Positions 58,390 through 64,000 of a DNA stretch of 64,000 nt are shown here, piece by piece. The stretch lies in NCBI GenBank assembly GCA_041672845.1, contig JBAYYV010000002.1, forward strand, positions 388,751 through 452,750, in the 5' to 3' direction. The stretch is from JBAYDV01 sp041672845. GTDB taxonomy: Bacteria > Bacteroidota > Bacteroidia > Bacteroidales > UBA932. The position numbers and the translations under genes were made by a program. The notes under the pieces were generated by a model that searched no databases, was not told where the DNA came from, and saw nothing but the letters and a program-made list of their open reading frames with translations. Within the stretch, counting starts at the first letter, position 1. The number at the start of each line of letters is the position of its first letter.

Positions 58390-59916
58390 ATGAATAACAA
58401 AACGGCTATAAAAAAGCTAGCTGGAGAAACTGCAATATACGGGATGAGTACTATACTTGCTCGTTTTATTAATTTTCTTTTCCTACCATTATATACATAT
58501 TACCTTTCTACTTCAGATTATGGTGTACAAACTGAGTTCATGGCTTATATAGCTATGTTTCAGGTTTTATTAGTAATGGGTTTAGAAACTGGATGTTTTA
58601 GATTTGCTAACAAGGATAATAATGATCCTAATGTAGTTTTCTCTAATGCTTTAGTAACAGTAGCATCACTTTCTTCTATATTCCTATTAATAATGATATT
58701 GTTTGGGCAAAACATAGCTACTACTATGGGCTATCCTGATAATTATAACATTTTTATATATATAGGTGTAATATTATCGATAGATTGTACGACTGCTATT
58801 CTTTTTGCTAGATTAAGATTTGAATTTAAGGCATGGAAGTTTGCTATATTAAAGACCATCAAGATATTAACAGAAGTAGGCTCTAACTTATTACTATTTT
58901 TATGGTTCCCTAAATTTGCGATGGCTAATCCTGATACTTTCTTATTAAATTTTGTTTCAGCTAAACCTGATTTTTCATATCCTATATTCTCAATAGCAGT
59001 TAGTTGTATAGTATCTTTGATATTATTCTTACCTGATTTTTTCAAATTTAAATTTGTATTAAATAAAAGGATTTGGATAAATCTTATGAAATATTCTATT
59101 CCTCTTATGATAGCAGGGCTTCCTGGTATTATGAATGATTTTATGGATAGAATATTATTTAGATTCTTCAATGTAAATCAATCTTTATGGCGTTCTGATT
59201 TGGGAATATTTCAAGCTGCTGTAAAAATTTCTGTAATCATGTCTTTGTTTGTACAGATGTTTAGATTTGCTGCTGAACCATTCTTTTTTTCTAGAGCTAA
59301 AGAAAAGGGATCTAAAGAATTATATGCTGTAATAATGGAATATTTCGTAGGATTCTGTATGGTAGTTTTCTTAGGGATAGTTTTTTATATAGATTTTATA
59401 GAATTAGTAGTAGGTAAAGATTTTCGCGTAGGTATGGGAGTAGTTCCTATAATGTTATTATCCTATGTGATGATGGGAATGTTATTTAATGTTTCTATGT
59501 GGTATAAGTTATCTGATAAATCTCATTATGCCATTATTATTACACTGATAGGCTTAGTCGTTACATCAGTAATAGATGTTATATTCTTACCTATATATTC
59601 TTATTGGGCAGCTGCTTGGGGACATTTCTTCAGCTTCTTATGTATGTTAGTAGTTTCAGCCCTGTTGGGCAATAAATACTATAAGATTCCGTATAATTGG
59701 GGTAAAATTATGACAATAATAATACCCGCTCTAGTACTTTTCGGTCTTAATTTCTTATTACCGTCTGAAATGGCATCATGGATTAAATTTATTATTAGAA
59801 CATTTATGGTATTCTTTTATGTAATAATAGTTTATGGTATAGAGAGAAAAGGATTATCATCATTTCTTATGAAGCCTGTAGTTCATACAGTTAAAAAAGA
59901 TAAAAATCAGAAATAA
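58390..59916 (+). CDS. Wzx/MATE-type polysaccharide flippase
   Basis: 508 residues with about 14 hydrophobic segments, typical of the polysaccharide-biosynthesis transporter family: GETAIYGMSTILARFINFLFLPLYTYYLSTSDYG near 11, a PGIMNDFMDRILFRFF loop near 243 and the FAAEPFFFSRAKEKG segment near 297. It flips lipid-linked glycans across the inner membrane. Followed by dut (32 bp) and murF; the operon mixes envelope and nucleotide functions. Confidence 0.9.
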   Translation: MNNKTAIKKLAGETAIYGMSTILARFINFLFLPLYTYYLSTSDYGVQTEFMAYIAMFQVLLVMGLETGCFRFANKDNNDPNVVFSNALVTVASLSSIFLLIMILFGQNIATTMGYPDNYNIFIYIGVILSIDCTTAILFARLRFEFKAWKFAILKTIKILTEVGSNLLLFLWFPKFAMANPDTFLLNFVSAKPDFSYPIFSIAVSCIVSLILFLPDFFKFKFVLNKRIWINLMKYSIPLMIAGLPGIMNDFMDRILFRFFNVNQSLWRSDLGIFQAAVKISVIMSLFVQMFRFAAEPFFFSRAKEKGSKELYAVIMEYFVGFCMVVFLGIVFYIDFIELVVGKDFRVGMGVVPIMLLSYVMMGMLFNVSMWYKLSDKSHYAIIITLIGLVVTSVIDVIFLPIYSYWAAAWGHFFSFLCMLVVSALLGNKYYKIPYNWGKIMTIIIPALVLFGLNFLLPSEMASWIKFIIRTFMVFFYVIIVYGIERKGLSSFLMKPVVHTVKKDKNQK

Positions 59917-59948
59917 ACGTTAAATAATATATAACTTAAAAATAAAAT

Positions 59949-60383
59949 ATGAAAGTTAAATTAATTAATCATTCTTCTAATCCTAGTCCTAAATATACTA
60001 CTGATATGGCAGCAGGGGCTGATCTTTATGCAAATAATGAAGAACCTATTCGGTTGAAACCATTAGAAAGATCTATGGTTCCTACTGGAATTCATATTGA
60101 ATTGCCGACAGGCTATGAAGCTCAAGTAAGACCAAGAAGTGGATTGGCAGTAAAACATGGAATTACTATTGTTAATACTCCAGGTACTATCGATGCTGAT
60201 TATCGTGGTGAAATCAAAGTCGTTTTGGTGAATCTTTCTAATAAGGATTTTATCGTTTATCCAGGTGAAAGGATAGCTCAAATGGTTATTAATAAATTTG
60301 AAAAAGTAGAGTGGGAACAAGTTGAGGTTCTTTCTGAAACTAAACGAGGTGAAGGTGGATTTGGATCTACTGGTATTAAATAG
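59949..60383 (+). CDS. dut: dUTP diphosphatase (dUTPase)
   Basis: Hydrolyses dUTP to dUMP plus pyrophosphate. The 144-residue trimeric form has the five motifs: AAGADLYAN, RPRSGLAVKHG, GTIDADYRGEIKVVL, PGERIAQMV and the C-terminal RGEGGFGSTG. Between the flippase and murF genes, 17 bp before murF. Confidence 0.97.
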   Translation: MKVKLINHSSNPSPKYTTDMAAGADLYANNEEPIRLKPLERSMVPTGIHIELPTGYEAQVRPRSGLAVKHGITIVNTPGTIDADYRGEIKVVLVNLSNKDFIVYPGERIAQMVINKFEKVEWEQVEVLSETKRGEGGFGSTGIK

Positions 60384-60400
60384 TATAATATATTGAATAT

Positions 60401-61759
60401 ATGAGTGAATTATTAAAAATATATTTCAAGACTGATGAAATTTGTACAGATAGTCGTGCTATTAGTCCTAATTCGATATTTTGGGCTCTAAAAGGTGAAA
60501 AATTTGATGCTAACTACTTTGCTGAAAAAGCCTTAGAAGATGGTGCTGCTTATGCAGTTATTTCAGATCCTAAATTAGCTGAACAACATAAAGGTGATTC
60601 TAGATATATTTATGTAGAAAATAGTTTGAAAAGTCTTCAAGATTTGGCTTTAGAATATCGTATGACTATGGATATTCCAGTTATTGCTTTAAGTGGAACT
60701 AATGGTAAAACTACTACTAAAGAATTACTTAGAGCTTTGCTTTCTAAAAAATATAAGGTGCATGCTACCTCTGGAAATCTTAATAACCATATAGGTGTAC
60801 CATTAACTCTTCTTTCTATGCCTATTGATACAGAAATAGCTGTTATAGAGATGGGAGCAAGTTCTCCAGGAGAAATTAAAACTTTATGTAATATTGCTAG
60901 ACCTACACATGGATTACTTACTAATGTAGGAATAGCTCATATTCAGGGCTTTGGTTCTTTTGAAGGTGTTAAAAAAGCTAAAGGTGAGTTGTATGATTTT
61001 TTGAATGCTACAGATGGAAAAGTGTTTTTAAATGTAGATAATCTTACTCTTGTGAATATGGCTCATCTAGTCCAACCAGAATTTATTCACAAATATGGTT
61101 GTGAATATGAAGGTTTTCATATTGCTCCAGTCGATGTGAATAACCCATTCTTGAGATTGATAACTGATAGGAATTTTAGTAATACTTCTACAGATAATAT
61201 CTTAGGAGATAGTAATAAGATAGAAATTTTAACAAATTTAATCGGCTCATATAATGCTGATAATGTTTTGGCTGCTTGGACTGTCGCTTATTATTTTAAT
61301 ATTTCGACAGAACAAATGCTTGATGTTTTGAAATCATATTATCCTTCTAATAATCGTTCACAATTAGAGAAGACTGAGCACAATGTCCTTATAGTAGATG
61401 CTTATAATGCGAATCCTTCTTCAATGGATGCTGCATTAGACAATTTCAATAATGCATGTTTCGATAACAAAATCGTTATACTTGGAGATATGTTAGAACT
61501 TGGACATGATTCTGAAATCGAACATAAAAAAGTAATTTTAAAATTAGAAATGATGAATCTCGAAGCAGTATATTTAGTGGGTGCTGAATTTGAAGCTGTT
61601 AGAGGTGATAATGTTTCAAAAAATTCTAATAACATACATTATCTCTCAGATGTAAAAGCTTTAACGAAGCTTATTGCTAACTTCCCTTTAAAAGAAAAGA
61701 CTATTCTCATTAAAGGTTCTAATGGTATACATCTTACAGATATTATTAAGTATCTCTAA
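60401..61759 (+). CDS. murF: UDP-N-acetylmuramoyl-tripeptide--D-alanyl-D-alanine ligase
   Basis: Cytosolic Mur ligase that adds D-Ala-D-Ala to the peptidoglycan precursor. The 452 residues begin with CTDSRAISPNSIFWALKGEKFD (uracil-ring-binding domain), have the ATP-binding ALSGTNGKTTTKELLRALL (~103), EMGASSPGEIKTL (~150), NVGIAHIQGFGS (~178), a central DAYNANPSSMDAALDN (~330) and a final ILIKGSNGIH. Preceded closely by dut. Confidence 0.96.
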   Translation: MSELLKIYFKTDEICTDSRAISPNSIFWALKGEKFDANYFAEKALEDGAAYAVISDPKLAEQHKGDSRYIYVENSLKSLQDLALEYRMTMDIPVIALSGTNGKTTTKELLRALLSKKYKVHATSGNLNNHIGVPLTLLSMPIDTEIAVIEMGASSPGEIKTLCNIARPTHGLLTNVGIAHIQGFGSFEGVKKAKGELYDFLNATDGKVFLNVDNLTLVNMAHLVQPEFIHKYGCEYEGFHIAPVDVNNPFLRLITDRNFSNTSTDNILGDSNKIEILTNLIGSYNADNVLAAWTVAYYFNISTEQMLDVLKSYYPSNNRSQLEKTEHNVLIVDAYNANPSSMDAALDNFNNACFDNKIVILGDMLELGHDSEIEHKKVILKLEMMNLEAVYLVGAEFEAVRGDNVSKNSNNIHYLSDVKALTKLIANFPLKEKTILIKGSNGIHLTDIIKYL

Positions 61760-61787
61760 AAAAATATTTATTAGTCTTTGGAAGAGT

Positions 61788-62825
61788 TTAGTGTTTTTTT
61801 ATGAATAAGCAAAATAGTATTTTCTTAGATCGAGGTATGAATTTAGTACCTGGAGCGTGATGAATTTTGACTTGTTTACGCATTTTGAAGAAGTCAAGAT
61901 GTGCATTTATGATAGCTTTTAATGATGACCATTTTCCAGTGCACATATATATGAATCCGATTACTCCATCTAAGACTAATCTTTCGAAAATTAGAAAGCC
62001 TCGTGTTCTGGGGTTTATATTTCTATATAATAACAAAAGATTATTTCTGAAATTGAGGTAAAGTTTTCGTGGTGAGCTATATGGTAATGCTCCACCTCCC
62101 ACATGATATATAATAGAGTCTGGAACTACATATATTTTATTACTGTCAAGGAGTGCTCTCCAGCATAAATCGATTTCTTCCATATGTGCGAAAAATGCTT
62201 TTTCTAAACCGCCGAGCTGATACCATAATTCTTGGCGTATCATTAGGGAAGTGCCTGAAGCCCAGAAAATAGGAGAGGGTTTGTCGTATTGTCCATGATC
62301 TTTTTCCACGGCTGATAATATTCTTCCGCGACAATACGGATATCCGTACCTATCAATTAGGCCTCCTGCTGCTCCTGCGTATTCGAAGAATTCAGGATGT
62401 TTGTAGGACAATACTTTAGGACAACAGATTCCTACTTCGTTATGAGAGTCCATGAACTCGACTAAGAATTTTAACCAATTGGGTGTGACTTTCACATCTG
62501 AATTTAATAGTAAGTAATAATCAAAAACTTGATTTTTAATATGTTTGAAAGCTTGATTATACCCTTCTGCATATCCATGATTTTCTTGAAATGGAATCCA
62601 TATAGGTATTGCTGCTTTTTTCTGATTATTAGCATAGCCGATAGGCTGATCTTGTTTTAATTTAGCGACAAGATCTTCGAAGTATTCCTTAGACTTATCT
62701 GTGGATGCGTTGTCCGCAATGAAAATTTGGCCGTATTCTGATGGAGTGTTAGTTAATAGGATGGGGATGAATTCTTTTAGAAAATTTACTCCATTCCAAT
62801 TTAATATTACTACAGCTGTTTTCAT
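61788..62825 (-). CDS. GT2-family glycosyltransferase (rhamnosyl/galactofuranosyl-like)
   Basis: 345-residue inverting GT-A enzyme: AVVILNWNGVNFLKEFIP (~3), IADNASTDKSKEYF (~36), a nucleotide-binding NSDVKVTPNWLKFLVEFMD (~108; Asp of the DxD-like motif), and a typical FFAHMEEIDLCWRAL (~215) active-site segment. Acts in surface-polysaccharide assembly; sugar specificity unknown. Its -7 box is 5 nt from the ATG, and overlaps the T-run of the next gene's terminator. Confidence 0.92.
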   Translation of the reverse strand: MKTAVVILNWNGVNFLKEFIPILLTNTPSEYGQIFIADNASTDKSKEYFEDLVAKLKQDQPIGYANNQKKAAIPIWIPFQENHGYAEGYNQAFKHIKNQVFDYYLLLNSDVKVTPNWLKFLVEFMDSHNEVGICCPKVLSYKHPEFFEYAGAAGGLIDRYGYPYCRGRILSAVEKDHGQYDKPSPIFWASGTSLMIRQELWYQLGGLEKAFFAHMEEIDLCWRALLDSNKIYVVPDSIIYHVGGGALPYSSPRKLYLNFRNNLLLLYRNINPRTRGFLIFERLVLDGVIGFIYMCTGKWSSLKAIINAHLDFFKMRKQVKIHHAPGTKFIPRSKKILFCLFIKKH

Positions 62826-62830
62826 GATTA

Positions 62831-62838
62831 CAAAGATA
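62831..62838 (-). promoter_or_regulatory. -7 promoter box abutting the glycosyltransferase (predicted leaderless)
   Basis: Minus strand reads TATCTTTG, 5 nt before the ATG at 62825. Confidence 0.55.
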
Positions 62839-62863
62839 AAAAAAACCGCCCAATAGGACGGTT
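62838..62863 (-). terminator. Rho-independent terminator of the POT transporter gene
   Basis: AACCGCCC (62844-62851) pairs with GGACGGTT (62856-62863) with one C-A mismatch and a 4-nt loop; on the minus strand a T-run follows (62843 to 62838). The T-run borders the promoter box of the glycosyltransferase. Confidence 0.8.
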
Positions 62864-62889
62864 CTTTAAAATATATCGCTTAATTTTTA

Positions 62890-64000
62890 TTATTCCTCTG
62901 TAGCTTTTTCTAATTTTTTCATCATAGAAAACATTAAGATTCCCGAAAGAACACATAATCCAATAAGTACTGACCAAGTAGCCCATAGAGGAAGTTTACT
63001 ACCCCAAAGGTTACCTATGATAGCTGTCATGTAATTACCTATAGCAGTAGCTGCAAACCATCCCCCCATCATTAAACCTTTATATTTAGGAGGTGCTACT
63101 TTCGATACGAAAGAAATACCCATAGGAGAAAGGAATAATTCAGCGAATGTTAATATTAAATATGTGCTAATTAAAATATTAGGAGACATTAAATTATCAG
63201 ATACTCCACCAGTGGAAGCTAATTCCATAGGAGAAAGTAAATGGAATGAAGCACAAGCCATAATAATGTAAGCGCCTGCGGCTATAAACATACCTATTCC
63301 GATTTTTCTAGGAGCAGATGGTTCTCTTTTTCTTTTAGCTAATGCAGCAAATAGGGCCATGGAGACTGGAGTTAAAGCTACTACGAAGAATGGATTAAAC
63401 TGTTGGAATTTCTGAGGTAGGATTTCTACTGCCTGGGTACCTAGTGCTAAATATTTAATTACTAGACCCGCAATAGCTAGAAAAGTTATTCCCCAAGAAA
63501 TAGTTTTAGCTTTCTTGGTAGAACTTTGGAAAGCTGAGAACAAAGCATAGACAGCGATTATTATTAATGCTAGATTAAATACATCAATACTAATTCTCGA
63601 TAATCCATGGATAGAGCTTGCTGTATAGTCACGAGCAAACCATGTAAGGGTAAGACCATTCTGAGCAAAAGCCATCCAGAAGAAAATCACTACGAAGAAA
63701 ACAAAGAAAAGGACTACTAGTCTACTCTTAGTTTGGGCTTTAGTTAATTCTACAGGTTTTGCTATAGTGTTATCTTTTTTAGCTATTTCAGCTTGTTGTT
63801 TAGTATTTACATCAGCATGTTTAAACCAACTATGGAAACCAAGATATATAGCTATGGAAATAATAAGGGAAATACAAGCTATTCCGAAAGCATAGTGATA
63901 TGAATTTGAAAGTTGATCTAGATAATATTGACTAAATTGAAGGATATCATTCCCTTGACTTGCAAAAGCATCTGGCATGGTACTAGCTAATTCCGCTAGT
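62890..64000 (-). CDS. POT-family proton-coupled peptide transporter (partial, 5' end outside window)
   Basis: The frame is open to the window edge through 64000 (upstream codons continue LAELAST before the internal ATG at 63976-63978), so the visible 369 codons are the C-terminal part. It has 8 or so membrane helices, including NGLTLTWFARDYTASS, VVALTPVSMALFAALAKRKREPSAPRKIGIGMF, ILISTYLILTFAELFLSPMGISFVSKVAPPKYKGLMMGGWFAATAIGNYM (each in shorter pieces), which are standard in peptide:H+ symporters. It would import di- and tripeptides, which the DPP-IV-like and Dcp enzymes generate. Confidence 0.9.
   Translation of the reverse strand, partial: LAELASTMPDAFASQGNDILQFSQYYLDQLSNSYHYAFGIACISLIISIAIYLGFHSWFKHADVNTKQQAEIAKKDNTIAKPVELTKAQTKSRLVVLFFVFFVVIFFWMAFAQNGLTLTWFARDYTASSIHGLSRISIDVFNLALIIIAVYALFSAFQSSTKKAKTISWGITFLAIAGLVIKYLALGTQAVEILPQKFQQFNPFFVVALTPVSMALFAALAKRKREPSAPRKIGIGMFIAAGAYIIMACASFHLLSPMELASTGGVSDNLMSPNILISTYLILTFAELFLSPMGISFVSKVAPPKYKGLMMGGWFAATAIGNYMTAIIGNLWGSKLPLWATWSVLIGLCVLSGILMFSMMKKLEKATEE

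Noticed and set aside
1..64000. CRISPR array, prophage, insertion sequence or integron
   Set aside because: I saw no direct repeats with regular spacers, no transposase, integrase or phage structural genes on either strand.

Overview
The window is AT-rich (roughly one third G+C by eye), densely coded bacterial chromosome from a member of the Bacteroidetes, most likely Bacteroidales. Evidence: many genes are preceded by the Bacteroidetes -7 box TAnnTTTG with no strong Shine-Dalgarno; Bacteroidetes-restricted families occur (DUF4837, BACON-type nuclease lipoprotein, TGS-uridine-kinase fusion, GlsA/GlsB-like acyltransferases, S16 with a long Ala/Lys/Glu tail); and the cell has a Gram-negative envelope (Kdo transferase, TonB-dependent receptor, RseP, EnvC-like protein). 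I see no phage, insertion sequence, CRISPR array or rRNA operon. It is core chromosome with several unusual regulatory features.

Layout. 1-1.7 kb: pantothenate genes panC-panD followed by a UPF0104 membrane protein cut by the window edge. 1.9-13.2 kb: nuclease lipoprotein, deoxynucleoside kinase, MBL hydrolase-uvrA-nucleoside kinase run, TPR/EnvC-like pair, Kdo transferase. 13.4-21 kb: comM, tsaE, then selU-selD-nadB-nadC-nadA on one strand; selD contains an in-frame UGA at codon 17 and is read here as a selenoprotein. 21-30.3 kb: DPP-IV-like peptidase, phosphodiesterase, rsmE, a leftward run (small membrane protein, mutL, rhomboid, EEP-family protein, tsaC) and ispF. 30.4-30.7 kb: tRNA-Gln and tRNA-Met. 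30.7-36.5 kb: LysR regulator, then an FMN riboswitch driving a leftward operon (TonB-dependent receptor, ATP-grasp-like protein, nucleotide pyrophosphatase family enzyme). 36.5-49.1 kb: dcp, zinc-ribbon gene, palindrome-rich intergenic region, ssb, cysS, osmC, miaB, two small envelope proteins, glsB/glsA-like genes, rpoN, upp, radC, rpsT with tRNA-Glu just upstream. 49.1-57.4 kb: DUF4837, rseP, dxr, M23 peptidase leftward; ruvX, def, phosphohexomutase rightward; rimM, rpsP leftward. 57.6-64 kb: cyclophilin, flippase-dut-murF, glycosyltransferase, and a POT transporter cut by the window edge.

Most interesting points: (1) the UGA-containing selD, beside selU, makes a strong case for selenocysteine use; (2) the FMN riboswitch operon reads as an undescribed flavin (possibly FAD) acquisition system, with a visible three-way switch of mutually exclusive helices; (3) at least ten genes have the -7 box only 4-8 nt before the start codon, predicting leaderless or near-leaderless mRNAs; (4) two divergent promoter pairs have back-to-back -7 boxes exactly 10 bp apart; (5) tRNA-Glu lies 20 bp upstream of rpsT, suggesting a mixed tRNA-mRNA transcript.
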